A stretch of DNA of 64,000 nt from Nemopilema nomurai (GCA_003864495.1 ML133454.1:2957233-3021232); one strand, 5' to 3'. Shown: positions 49,601 through 62,213, numbered from the stretch's first letter. Translations and numbers: made by a program. Notes: a model not told the origin generated them from the sequence alone.

Positions 49601-52600
49601 TCGAAACCCAGAGTGTCATCCAGAAGAGCTTCTCGCTTACCCTAAGCTTCCGAACATACATACCAAGTAGCATGATCGCCTCAAAGATTTCGGCTGATGG
49701 GAAGATCTTCGTCGAAATCCGCGACGGAGTGCTGTGTTTGCGGGTTGAATCGAAGAAAATTACTCCAATCAAGATTGAAATGGGAAGAAACTTGAACGAT
49801 GGTAACTGGCATGATGTTAACTGTGTGGTAAATGGCAGAAGTGCTTCATTGAAAGTAGACAAGGAGAAGCCTTCTGAATACAGGAACCCAGCTTTGATGC
49901 ACGTGACCTATGACGCCACGCACGTCACCCTAGGTGGGGTGCTGACAATATTCTGAAGGGTTTGTGGGTTGTCTTTACCGTATTGAAGTGGATGGCACGC
50001 TAATTGATGCCAAAGTATTGGATCCAAAAACCATCAAAGGAGCATTGACTGGGAGGTGTCACGTCATCAACAAATGTTGGCCTAATCCATGTAAAAATGG
50101 CGGACAGTGCAAGATGGACGGTGAAAAGTTCCAATGTGACTGCCGCGCAACCCTGTATATGGGTAAGAGAATAGGAAGAAAATTTTTATATGTCATATAA
50201 TTAAACAATTATGTTCTTGCCAATCATCAAGCGGCTCTTTGAGATCATTTGAAGTCACTCTGGTCTTTAGAAAATTAATATTAGATAGATTAGCCGGCCT
50301 TGATTGATAGACGTGCATTTGAAGTCGGAATCATCGTTCTCTTTTACAGCATCACTTCAACACTCATTGAGAAACAAAAACAATTTTGAATATTGACTAG
50401 TGAGAACAAAACCAAGAAAATTATTGGCTTCAGGTCAACATTAAAGTTGTAATCCCCATTCTAATGACACAATCTGGGAAGAATCGTCTTAACATATCTA
50501 AAGATCTTCTTGTCTGGTTTCTGTTACTTTGGTAACCACATAGTCTTCTAGTTGGTTACGCTTCGCATTAGAAAAACTCAACTCTTACCAAAACCTTCTA
50601 TTACTTTGCAGCAATCTTAAAATTGTGATCTTGAAAAGGAGTCACAATATTGAAACTTTCATTTTACGACAATGAAATGATGAAAATTGAAAAATATAAT
50701 TTTAATCTCAATGTAAACAGCAGTTACAAATATTGCTATTGCAAAATAGGATGCAGTCGGCTTGCCTAGTTTTTCAAGAAAATATAAAACAATCGTAAGG
50801 TTGGAAGGAAAAGCTGAGAAGCAAGTCAAAATTAAAAAAAATATGTAATTTCGGGATTGCCCATAGTTTTGCTTGGAGCCAAAGACTGTTATTATTTTTA
50901 TTTCTATTAACTCTTTGGAGCTCATTGTTTACAATTGAAATAGAAAGAGAATCAAAACATTGAAGGCTAGAATGAAAGAAGTCAACCGAAATAAACAACA
51001 ATAAATGGTTCCAGAACCGCCTTGAGTCCCGAAGTCGTTACTTGTTTTCGGCCTACGATCGATTATATTCTTGGATTACCATCTTGTCTTTATTTATAAT
51101 CCATAATGTGGCGGATGAATATAGTGCATCGACACGATATCCCATTTATGAAAGCTCAGCATTTTTGAAAACGACAATGACACGTAAAGGATAAAAGACG
51201 AGATTCGTTTCCCACAACACTTGCTTTAATGCATTAAAATTTAAACTAGGTTATAACCATTTTGATGGGTGACCGTAGTATGAAATCCCTTCGAGACCCT
51301 CCGCCACTATCGATAGGGGCAGGAAGGCTGAAGTTTAACGTTATGTAAGAAAGTACAAAGTCAATTTTATCTAGACTTTCAGGTTTTGTAGGTTGATAAA
51401 ACAGGTTTTTATCGTATGAAACAGCACAAGGAACTTACTTACGCCACTTTTTCCCTTACGATTTAAAGTGGTGGCTTACCCTTCTCTCTTCATTTTTTAG
51501 GAAACACGTGTGAGGATCCAATTGTTCAGAAGTCCTGTCAAGACTATAAGTTACTCGGCCTTGAAGAGGACTCCCGTTGTTTCGTTGATCCGGATGGGGC
51601 TGGTCCGGTCGAATCGTTCGAAGTGCTGTGTAACGTGACCAAGGAAGTCAGGGCAGTGGCCATTGTGAAACTAGACAAAAGCATTAGGCAGACGAAGGTC
51701 GATAAACTGCCGCTGCGAGGCCTAAAGTACTACCAACGCATGACGTATGGCCTATCGGCGCCACAGATTCAGAGTATCATCCAAGAAAGTGCAGAATGTC
51801 GGCAATTCGTAAGATATGAGTGTAAGAATGGCCCCTTACTCAACTCACCCAGAGGCCCAGCCTCCGTCAGCTGGGTGAGTCGCAGGGGATCCCTAGAGAA
51901 CTACTGGGGAGGAGCACCTAAAGGCAGTGACAAGTGCGCATGCGGAGTGACAAAGAGCTGTGCAGATTCAACTAAATACTGCAACTGTGACATCGGTGAC
52001 AACTTTTGGCGTGAAGACTCGGGTAAGTTACGTTGCTAGGCACAGTTATTTACCGTTGCTATGAGACACTGTTTTGAAACACTGGTCATGCTGTACCGAA
52101 GGAACGGCCTTAGGTTTTCTAAGGGAAACATCACAAGAATGGTGACTCGGCTTTCGGAATACTTACACCAATAAAGATGAAACGTAGCCGTTACGTCATT
52201 ATTACGTCACCAACTCGTCATCGTTTCGCATGTCGACTGAACTTCCTTGATTACATTGTGCTGTCTTGACTTGAAAGTAAAGATTTTCATTTACTAAATA
52301 ATCAAATGTCTCCTGCAACAACAGCAACAAATGAACCAGGATGCTGGACTTTGGTCTTGCTTCCTCGTGAAAAATATGATTGACCTTGGAACAAGCCTAC
52401 TTTTTCCGCCCCAAATTAAAATACAAACGTTAATATATAACAACATTGTCTTACAGGGTTTCTCACGGACAAAGGCGCCCTTCCGGTGTCTGCCATTCTC
52501 TTTGACCAACAATCTGCTGATTCATATTTTACGGTGGGTGACTTGGAGTGCTACGCACATGCGAGGGCCACCCCAGCTACCCCGACGACGTCAACAAAGA

Positions 52601-53277
52601 GCGCAGCGTCAGCCACCAAATCAAGTGCCAGCGTCATCTTAAGACGGGCGTGCCAGCCGTTCAACAGAAAAGCATCCACAACCTCGAAGAACTTGGTGAC
52701 CATGACTGAAGTCTTACCGCAAACAGAGAAGGTAATCACAAAGTCTTCCACGGCCAAATTAAGTTTGATGAAAACCTCATTGCCCTCAAAAGAAAATAGC
52801 TTGTTCACGAAGAAGGTGAAAACGAACTTGAGAAAGGATGCCGCCGCCAAAAACTCAACGAGCGCAGCAACATCGCGAAACAAAACGCACGACGGCGGCG
52901 TCACCATATCGATGAGCATTTTGGCAGTGATCGTCATATCGGCAGCGATCGTGCTTGTTTGGGCGATCATCGCAGTGATTGTGATTGTCCGACGGAAGAA
53001 GCGCGATTCGCGAGGCGAGGAGAGGCAGGAGCGGGAGACAGAAGACGCCGAGGATGGAACAGAAATGTGCATTCTTTTCAGGCATTCGAAAAGGGAGGCG
53101 CCTAGGCCCACCATAGAACTGCGGAGGGATTCATATGACTCGTATGATAGCGTGCCAACCCCTGCGTTGGAATACACGCAGCACACTGGCTTCAGGCAGC
53201 CAATAACAACTCACATTACGCTTGACTATGCGCGTGCAAAGAAGAAAAAGAACGGCAGTGCGTACTTTTGCTCGTAG
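40673..53277 (+). CDS. Neurexin-IV/contactin-associated-protein-like adhesion receptor (four exons)
   Basis: Single-pass cell-surface adhesion protein. Exons are 40673-40920, 49179-50162, 51501-52022 and 52457-53277, with GT/AG borders and consistent phases. They total 858 residues if two single-base losses in exon 2 are allowed for. The order is: signal peptide (about 1-26, ICLYIVLFLAIV); laminin-G domain 1 (about 30-205, split by intron 1, with NNQWHTVDIFRKR and YYVGCLENLLFDG); laminin-G domain 2 (about 215-370, NLNDGNWHDVNC, FVGCLYRIEVDG); one EGF module (CWPNPCKNGGQCKMDG); and a fibrinogen-C-like region of the Caspr type (CADSTKYCNCDIGDNFW, GFLTDK.LPV). A Thr/Ser/Lys-rich stalk follows, then a TM helix (SMSILAVIVISAAIVLVWAI), RRKKR stop-transfer, and a cytoplasmic tail with RRDSYDSYDS. 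It lacks the discoidin domain and extra LamG/EGF units of bilaterian Caspr. In exon 2 the frame breaks at about 49935 and 49960. Confidence 0.9.
40921..49178. other. 8.3-kb first intron of the CNTNAP-like gene
   Basis: Lies between a phase-2 donor (CTTCG/GTGAGT) and the acceptor TTCTAG at 49178. I see no coding exon, intact transposon or RNA gene within it. Its first laminin-G domain is therefore split by an intron more than ten times longer than the coding part of that domain. Enhancers for the gene could be here, but none can be read from sequence alone. Confidence 0.6.
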
Positions 53278-54994
53278 AATTGCATTTGTGGATAGGAAAC
53301 AGAGCAGCAACGCTTGGCCCATTGGCCAAGTAAGAAATGGTGCTTGGTTGCGCTCAAGTGATTGGTAGAAGTGTGAACGGCTTGGCTGAACATATGTCAT
53401 TGAAAAGCATAGCTAGAAGTTGTTGTAGTTGTCACAATCCGGTTGTAGAAGGCAAGCATGAAATTGGGAGAGACAGTTAAAGTGAGGTACCAAGACTTCG
53501 TATCGAGGTTCCATGGACAAATCGTGTCTCTCCGCAAGTCGAGCTGGGATTCAGGACTAACGATGGTTGGAAGCACACCTACAGTGAAACTCCGCAGTGG
53601 ACATTAACCGCTGTCTAAGCTGCCAAATCGTTGTTGGATTGGCTTGGTGGGTGCTTATCGACTGATTTGCGGATAAGGTCTTCATGCGCAGCTACACGTG
53701 TCACTGGCACGGGGACAAGGATGACTTGATTACAAAACCATGTGGTATTTGAGCTCAGCCACCATACAGCAAAGTTGCAAATAATTTTTCAAATCATGAG
53801 GCACGATTTAGTCCAATTAAAAGAAAGCATCAAAATTTCGATGAATTTTAAGATTGTTACTTGATTAGAAGCAATTCCAAAAAAGGCCCGAATAATGCAT
53901 TTAAAAGTATTTGACGAAGCCCGATCTTGTAAAACAATTAGATCTTCTATGTATAACTGTTTCTTGCAGTTAATATTTATAAAGGCAGGAGTATGCAAAA
54001 TCCCACGATAAGCTTGGATTTCAGCAACGCTTTGAAGAAAATTAAAAGTCATTGTACAATATTGTCTGCTGATTTATTCATCCCAACATACAAAGAAGCG
54101 AAATGCGTTTAATCGTAAGAAGGTACGTATAGCTTTGAAGGAAATGACAGAAAGATAGGATCATCTACAAGGAAGATGCCAATTTGATACCACGAAGTAA
54201 AGATGAAGGAATGATGCTTCTAGATTCATGTTGTAGATTGATTTTAGCGCAAGTGTGTTTTTAGAGAGCATTCCTTACATACAGTGTTGCATTAGCCTTT
54301 AATCATGGATGACAGCCTTATTGTCATGACGTCATCACGAATTCTAAAATACTGTAGATGGCAACTTGTGATTGCTAGACTTTCTGAACTAACATTTGTC
54401 TGTAATGTGCCAAAGCAGATTCACCTTATGACTTTCCTATACCCCGAAGGCACCACAGGGGTCGTAGACTTTCGTTGTACAAATTCATTTAGTATATTTT
54501 CATGTGTAATGTAATTTTTAATCGTTTGTTGATAAGAATTTATTAATCGTAAGATATTAAGCAAAAGTCAAATAATTTACTCGAGTTGAAAAGAAAAGCA
54601 AGGAATGTGCAAGCTGAATAGACGTCCATTTTGAATTAATTTTGTTATCTGCTGTATTGAAAGATGCAGTTGGAAATAGTTTGGAGATTTTGTTAAAAGA
54701 AAGACGGCCAATTCATATGCAATTTTATTTAAAATTGATTAGAAATGGACGAAATGTAAGGTGTCTTGCTTTAATGAAGAGGATAAATGCACATTTTTAA
54801 AAAACGTCACAGCATTAATTGATTATTGTATTATCAGAAAGCTATCAATATATGTTTTTAAATGCATTTGATATAGCAGGATCTACTGCTGTATCAATCA
54901 ATACAAGTTCATTAGCAAACATGATATAGATGCCATATTAAAATGTCTTTTTCTTTACCAAAGCTTTCTTTGCATCCCAGCACATACCGGAATG
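53278..54994. other. Gene-free stretch; 3' region of the CNTNAP-like gene
   Basis: Probably begins with the 3' UTR of the CNTNAP-like gene. No firm polyadenylation signal was picked out and no other coding sequence is visible. Confidence 0.4.
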
Positions 54995-55365
54995 CTTTGA
55001 TTAAACGGGGCGTTTATAAATTTCATATCTCATGGGGCTTCTATTCAAGAGGGCGTTTAAAAGATGGGGCGTTTATTGAGTTTTTTATTCTTCCTAGGAA
55101 AATTTTAATGATGACCGATTTTAGAAGTATATTTCTAACAAAACATCTAAATATCTAGCTCAAAGTCATCATAAACATCGCCTTCCTCGATGGTTTTGAA
55201 AGAAGGAGCAGCTTCGGTCTGTGTGTTTCAAATTCGCGCTTCTCTACAATGGGGGGCGTCTATTCAAGAGGGCGTTTAGTAGAGGGGGTGTTTATTGAAA
55301 AAAAATTGAAATAGGGAGGCCTTTATTCGAGGAGGTGTTTAAAGGAGGAGGCCTTTAATCGTAAC
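54995..55365. repeat. Degenerate GGGGCGTTTAT-type repeat cluster
   Basis: At least eight degenerate copies of a motif like GGGGCGTTTATT(c/g)A(a/g)GAG (for example near 55006, 55033, 55050, 55065, 55254, 55270, 55288 and 55335) are spread over 370 bp, all in the same orientation. Probably an old simple-sequence expansion or a decayed transposon part; it is non-coding. Confidence 0.6.
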
Positions 55366-55695
55366 ATTATGGTTCATAGACTGAACATAAAGCAAAAGTA
55401 AAAAAAATTGTCTACAAAATATGTCAAATTTTTGCTTATTAATATTCTCTAAAGCCTGAATAATGATGGTTGTCGATTTTCACTCAAAGTGTTGGACGTG
55501 AGTGTTGCTAAAATTTTGGTAACATATTAGTGTATCGTCGGAGTCGTTACAGCTTCTCAGTAAATGCCATCAAAACTGGCAGATACTCTTTTCAAAACAA
55601 CAAAGATTTAGCTAGAGTAACGCCGATTGGATTTTGTAAGCTAGGCTAAGTTTCCAAAAGCTCATCTTCTTCAGGATTCGCTATCGAGTGGATAT

Positions 55696-57194
55696 TCACT
55701 GTTCATTTGCCTCTTTCTTGAAATACCTTCTCCATACCATTTCAAAATCAACTCTTCTTCTTGTTCTTCTTGCTTTTACTTTTTGAATTCTTACTTCTCT
55801 TCTTGCTGTCTTCGTCCTCTTCTTCTTTAATTTCTTCTTTCTTTTCTTCTTTCTTTTCTTCTTTCTTTTTTCTTCTTTTTTTTCCTTCATTTCTTCTTTA
55901 TTTTCTCCTTTCTTTTCTTCCTTTTCTTCTTCTTTCTCTCCTTCTTCTTTCTCTTCCTCTTGCCCGCCTGCTACATTGTCTTCCTCATCTTTTTTGCAAT
56001 ATTCGTCTTTGTCAAAGGTCCCTGCCTCAATATTGTCGTCGAAAAATCCAACTAGATTTCCGGGGGGCCGGTAGACAGCAACAATGTAAACACAAATTTC
56101 CCCATCCTTTCCATGGCCCATCGCCTTTCCCACTCCTAATCTGCTTGTGTCTTTCCAAATAAGTTGCGTAAACCCCCGTGTTTTCTCATTATCAGGGCTC
56201 TTGAAGTTGAACTTTGGATTGCAAACTTCACCATACCTAAGTCATAAAGTGACATATAAGCACGTGCAGGAAAATGCTTTCTTCTTTAAGAAGCACAGGC
56301 AATGCCTTACTTCTTTGTATTGTTTTTATCACGTAGATCAATAACGAAAGTTGATAAAGCTGAATTGAAATAAAAGTAATTCATTTTAACTATTACAGTG
56401 AGGGAGCATGGAGGCCGAGGAGTATTTAAAACGGATATTGATATTTGCCCCTGTTGAATGTAAGACCAAAATTGTGAATTAAATGATTGCAGATTGAAAC
56501 GTATGCCTGATAGTTGAAACGATTGGTTGAAGTTTAAAAGTGACGATGTTATAGGCATCACGGTGAAGTAAGAATTTAGTGATATCGAGAAAGTAAGTTA
56601 AACAAAAATTTGTTGCTTGGGATTGAGTTTGCTTTCTTGAATATGTGGATCGTTATTTTACCAGAAAGAGCTGCCGCCCTCTGAGTGAATGAATCAAAGG
56701 ATGTTTACGAAATCCAGTGAAATTTTCCTAAGCTCAGAAGATCATAAGAAACATAATAAGAGCGATAAACATATGAAAAAGCGTTCTGGTGTTTTGCAAC
56801 AATCTGACGTCTTTCTATACATAATCGTAGCCATCAAACTGCCACAGTCCTGTCTTTTACTTTTGATAATATTATCTTAGCCTCTGCAGGTTGGTTAAAG
56901 AGATATTTACCACGCATCCGTGACCTCTTTGCCTGTTACCTCTCGCTTGAATGTAGCACATGAAACGAAAACACTTTGTCCCGGCGAAATGCTTTCAAAG
57001 CTGCCACTGTCCGCTGCCTTTTGAGCTGTTAAACTTGCATTTGTTGACAGTTTATCGTCCAGCGCCAAAGGAGGAGCATTGTGCGTGCCTCTGTGTTTGT
57101 TGTGTTCATCTAACACTGCCCGTTGGAATTCTTTGCTGCTACATTGAATGCAGTTGACTATGAGCAGAAAGGTGACCAAGCTTAGCAACTCCAT
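55696..57194 (-). CDS. Secreted CAP/SCP-domain protein with long charged C-terminal tail (two exons)
   Basis: Exons on the minus strand are 57194-56911 and 56236-55696, with GT/AG borders; the phases fit and give 274 residues. A signal peptide (MELLSLVTFLLIVNCIQC) precedes a CAP domain of the GAPR-1/GLIPR2-like type: LDEHNKHRGTHNAPPL (first conserved His present), VTGKEVTDAW, RGFTQLIWKDTSRLGVGKA and VAVYRPPGNLVGFFDDNI. The usual GHFTQ His is replaced (RGFTQ). The GENL-type motif reads PGQSVF, losing the conserved Glu, so the classical CAP cavity is altered. After the domain come about 100 residues, first Glu/Lys-rich and then very Lys/Arg-rich (KRKKKRKKKRKKK), ending in a folded-looking stretch (FEMVWRRYFKKEANEQ). 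The tail is encoded by a polypurine tract, so repeat expansion is likely its origin. The Met at 57209 is an alternative start five codons upstream. Confidence 0.85.
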
Positions 57195-60100
57195 GCTACT
57201 TCGACACACTTGTCTGTGCTGTCCAGCGCCTCAGTACCATGTAGTAATTGGCAAAGACGAGCAAGGAGCAGGAATTGTTTTTGGGCCTTATCAGGACCTG
57301 TTTGACGAAATCCTGACTCTTTTTCATGGTGAAGGTGGCTAGCCTTAATTCCTAATGCAGGGTTCACTGAGCCTACAGGTTGGCACCCGTACGTCAATGT
57401 ACTTGACCGTTTCATTAATCGCCCATTCATTTTGGCCTTGAAGTATGTCTACCAAAGGTTTTCAATAGCACCCATTGTGCGCCTGATCACTATAACCATG
57501 TCTTGCACTCGGCGTCAAAATATTCTGATGTTGCAGAAATGCGAGAAGTCGATTTTAGCACAAATCCTTTTTATTTCATTTGGCGTTTAAAAAGATGTAA
57601 TTAGGGCTCTTTATGTCAGAAGCATTAATTCATGAAAATTCCTTGCTGAAGAAAAAAACATTGTATACTTGTTAAGATTACTTATGACAGCACAGGTCTT
57701 ATGAGTGGTAAGTTAAAATAACATTGAAAGAAGGTTCGTAGAATATAAGTACCCGCAGGATAGAAGATGTGTTGAAACCAATTTCACTTTTTTTACTAGA
57801 AGAGTTTTATTTCTATCTTTATGTAGCCATACCGTATAGTTACATCGCTTAGAATAGGACCTGCAGCTTTTAGAATAGAACTTTGCTTTTATTGCGATTC
57901 CCAAGCTTTTTGGTGAGATTAAGATCTCATTTTTCCTCTCCCACCTTGCGTGTTTTGACTTTCTAGAAGTAGAAACTTTAATTGCATTAAGTCTCCATTA
58001 TGCTTAAAATCGCAGATTTGGTTACTTCATCAAGATGATGCCTGACTTTGCTTTTGAAATTTTCTATTTTATGCTTGCCGTTATCATAAATACAGGTTAA
58101 TCTGACGTCACTTGATGGATCTCGCTGCGCATTAAAATCATTATCCCTGTATTTTGGTTTCGTCATTTTCTTCTGATAATTTTTCATTGATTCATTTTAT
58201 TGACTAAAGGACTAAGCCGAATATTTGGCTAATGGTCTGTAAAATTTCATCAAAACATTGAAATTCCTATAAATTCACCTGCGATGCAGAATATCTATTG
58301 TGATTGAACTATAATTAGCTTACAAAAACTTTCATGAAAAATCATTAAAAGCGAACTATAAACATTCTGGAATGTGAAATTTCTTCTAGCACTGCAATGG
58401 CATATGCCGCTCTGAGGGCAAACATTGCATTGCATCTTGTGGCATTGCGGTGCGACCATGGCATGCCAATCATGAATAAGCCATTACCTTTTGTAGGTGA
58501 CTAAAAGAATTGTTGATGAGGTTGAGCAAGCGACGACTGGCAACAGAATGCGAGGTCTTTCTTTTAAAGGAGGTAAGACACAGCATTTGGAAAACAGCGA
58601 ATACTGAAGAGCGATAAAACAATGGCAGTCGAGGGCTTCTGTCTTGATCTGCAGTTAATGCCTTGCTTTGCTTCTCCTCTCGTTCGTCTATTATCATCAA
58701 CATCATGATCATCATTTCATGAGAAATTCCATCCTTCAAGCTGCAGTCTTCAACGCTAGTCATAATACCCGTTTGAATTGTCACAGGACGCATATCGAGT
58801 GTGAATCATGAAATGAATGTGAAAGTTTCATAGCGCTGCTGTTACACAAGATCAGCATGCTATTTTTATTGCATTAACTGCGCAATTATCCAATTTCAGC
58901 TTAAATCTATATTCAGGATCAGTACTGGTGGACGCAGGAGATTTGAGATCGCCTGTGAAGCGTGAATATTTAGTATTATGCTTCTTGTTCGCCGATCGAT
59001 CAAAGAGTCAGATGACACACTTTTATTCCTTTAGGTGAAATTGCATATGGCAGTGTTTAAAAGAAACAAATCATGCAAGGGATCAAAAGAGAAATGTTCT
59101 CCTAAAAAGGCTTTCAGAGAAAGTCCTTAAGAGGAATCTTGAACTTCCCGGTTTTATAAATGACTTTTGACACCTATAAATCATTCTTTTGACACCTATA
59201 AATCATCATTATTTTGGTAAATTCTCTGAAATGAAATGTCCATATTAGTAAGATTGTTGATAAGATGTGTTGGAGCATAACATTCTATATAATTAGAATA
59301 ATCTGGAAGGTCAGAGTGACTCTTAGAAGCATTGACGCTCGCTAGAACAATGTTGTCATTGATTTGATAGAGGCCCATACTTACATATCTAGGTTAAATG
59401 TTTGTCTCGTTTTAATTCTTTGGCACAATTTTGAGACTGTCAACAATCTCAGATGGTGAATATATGGAACTTGTGACTAACTTAAGAATTTGACGAACTC
59501 TAAAACTTTGTGATGTGATTTCCAGACGTCTTTTTGCCTTGTTTTTGTTGTCATAGGTGACCATGGCTGAAGAATTGGTTGCTGACAACTTGAAGCATGG
59601 CTTTGCATTTGAAAATTAACCTTACTTAACACTTTATCCTTGTCTAGCAAAACTTGTTTTAGGCGTCGACTGTTTAAGAAACGCTTTCATGACTTCCACT
59701 CACATGTGCAAAGAAAACGTTTATCGTTACAAAAATAGCTTTTATCCTTTTGGTATCCGCTGTAAATGAATTAGAATCTCTTTCTCGCGTATTTGTAATA
59801 AAAATTTTCATTTCCTTTCGTCCATATTTGCACATCATAAGCATCTTCTTACGTCAGCATACTCATTTATTCTGGTTTCCAACCATTAGAGGCATCAACC
59901 ATTAGATGTTTTTGCAGTGCTGTCACTTTTCAACTTCAAACAACTTTTTCGAACTAGTCAGTGTGAACTAATGCAAAACCATTTCTGCTAAATCGTTAGC
60001 ATCAATCGAATCGCTGGGTTGAAATTCTTTCAGGGATCCTAGATTGAGATTCATTGTATCTCTCAACTATTTAATGATTCTTCTCGTGTCAAAATGTTGT

Positions 60101-60639
60101 TGTAAATCATCTTCGAATCTTAACTAGAAAAGCCAAACAAGATTTTCACTTGAATCAAACCCAGTAGATTTAAGCAAACACAGTCCTATCCATCATTATG
60201 TTGACTCCGTCTTTCATTAAGGATTTGTTCAGAACGTAGTGCAATGCTTACCGCATTGAAAGCAAATTGTGAGCCAAATCAATGGCATAACATCGCTGCT
60301 TGCAATTGTTTCGCAGTTGCATAAAAACAGCGGAGGATCAGTTAGACAAACCATTGCATTGCTATGGAAATTGGCCATTATTGATATTTCTGTCCTCTTT
60401 GCAGAGGTTTGAAGCTGCGTCATATTGCTGAAATGGCGGGCCCAGAGGTCAGCCTAACCTTGCAGGGACTGTATCAGAGAAGCATTGCTTGATGCACACT
60501 TTAATCAACACTGATCATCGCAATGAGTATCTGAGGCTCAGTAGCTTCGCAATTGTTTTAAAAGGTCAATTTCGATGGTGTTTAGGAAAAAAAAATATCA
60601 AAAATTGATATATAGTAGTCAAGCTTATGATTAAGGAAT
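57195..60639. other. Gene-free stretch
   Basis: Upstream region of the CAP gene at its left end, otherwise AT-rich sequence in which I see no exon, RNA gene or transposon terminus. Confidence 0.4.
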
Positions 60640-61120
60640 GACTTAATTTGTGTCAAGAAATGAAATAAACGAATAGATTAAAAGGAAAATTAGAAGTAGA
60701 TAGACGGTAAAAATAACTTAGCGAATCATAGGATTGAATTTTGTAGTGGTATTTGATGCCAATTTAACCATAAAGAAAGGGAAAATTTGAGAGCAAAGCA
60801 GAGAGGTTTGAAGATCGGAACTGGAAGAAATGGATGAATCTAGAACGAAAAAATAATCTAAATAGAGGAGACAAAATAAAAAGAATAACAAAGTTATAAT
60901 ACTCTAGGAAAATTTGATTCAAAATGAAACAGCAAAGAGGAGAAAAATAAGAAGATTGGAGCCTAATAGTTGAAAGAAATGGGAGAAAAAGTTTGAAATT
61001 GGACGGTAGAAGGACACTAATCCGATTAATATGGTAGTCATGAGGAAGGTATTAGGGAGAGGGAAAATGTAACTGGGAAATTGAGTATGAAGGTAGAAGG
61101 TGCAGAAGCGAGATTATAGC
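60640..61120. other. Purine-rich (A/G) strand-asymmetric tract
   Basis: About 480 bp in which the plus strand is dominated by A and G, with recurring gaaa/ggaaa/gaga words but no fixed period. The pyrimidine-rich complement gives a spurious Leu/Ser-rich frame (61229-61038). No coding content. Confidence 0.6.
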
Positions 61121-61968
61121 TAGAAGGTGCTTGATGATTTGTAAAAGAAGGCAACCGAAGTGGGAGAAGCAGTGAGAGGCTATAAATATGACAATGGCAA
61201 TGTAGCAATAGAGTACCAATGCGAGTCAATGAAAGAATGCCTCTTGTTTAGGTATTCCATGCATTTTCGACAGCGACGAAAACGATTTGATTAAATGCAT
61301 TCCGAAGCTGTTGACCGCGTGGTGCTGTGGAGTGAAACGGGGTTTCGAATGCTGCAACTTGATTTGTCAACAATCGGTAGGCGGTGGAAGCGAGTTACTT
61401 TTTTGCTTTTGTTGGTTTACGAAAACAAAACCAGTTTTTGCAATTAAATCGTTTCTAAATCAAGAGAAGAATTAACCAGTGATGTTGGCCTTGCAAAATG
61501 CTGCCTCCATTCATTATTAATGCCTTTATAAGTCCTCCTGAAGGCAGATGGTTGTATCTCTTCTATTCTCCCGTTGCTTTCTGCGGTTAACCCTTGATAA
61601 AGGTTTATAATGAAAAGCTTCAAATGTTTGACTAGTAAGCTGAAATTCTATAGAAGTCAAACAGAAGTAAGTGTGCGAGAGTGACAAAGCTGATTATTAC
61701 TCAATCAAGCATCCATGTAAGTCGTTTTAGCCTTCTTGATGTAGTCAAGGCATCAGCGAGCGTCTAATGAACTCACACGCAGCAAGATGTCGTGTCACCA
61801 TCGCACTGTCCGTTACAGGCTCCGCAGCTCTGCAGGGTGCTATTAGACAGTACATTTAATCTACTAGAACCGCGAGTGTTTTATTACTTGGCGAGATACT
61901 GATCCTGGCCACAGTGTCCCTTGCGATTTGCCACCAGCAACACAGCGGTCATCAGGTGCCTCGCGAAA
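61121..61968. other. Upstream region of the second CNTNAP-like gene
   Basis: Non-coding as far as can be seen. Likely promoter and 5' UTR of the gene starting at 61969. Confidence 0.35.
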
Positions 61969-62213
61969 ATGTCCTCTTGGTTTTGTTGCATTCATCTTCT
62001 GGTCGTCTTCCTGTTTGCACGTGGCACGAATGGAGAAATCTCGCTCAACGGAGACGGTTATCTTCGCTACGATATTCAAAGCAAGCCATACAATCCGAAT
62101 GTAAATAGAATCAACATCGATTTCAGAACAACCCACCCTTCAGGAGCCCTAATATACCTAGTTGGCAGTAGAGGTGATTTGCTGCACTTGGACATCGCTC
62201 AAGGCACCCTCAG
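61969..62213 (+). CDS. First exon of a second Neurexin-IV/CNTNAP-like gene (3' partial)
   Basis: Starts MSSWFCCIHLLVVFLFARG, a clear signal peptide, followed by the first part of a laminin-G domain (INIDFRTTHPSGALIYLVGS, then LLHLDIAQGTLR). It ends at a donor (CTCAG/GTTGGT) in phase 2. The layout equals exon 1 of the CNTNAP-like gene at 40673: the same MS start, length (245 versus 248 bp), phase, and split point after Q.T/MLR within the laminin-G domain. The other exons are not in the remaining 1.8 kb, consistent with the first copy's 8-kb first intron. The open frame extends 16 codons upstream without an ATG; 61969 is the first Met. Confidence 0.8.

Noticed and set aside
49943..49963. Short intron as explanation for the frame change in CNTNAP-like exon 2
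   Set aside because: No GT/AG pair with usable spacing restores the frame, while two single-G additions restore a perfect laminin-G sequence.
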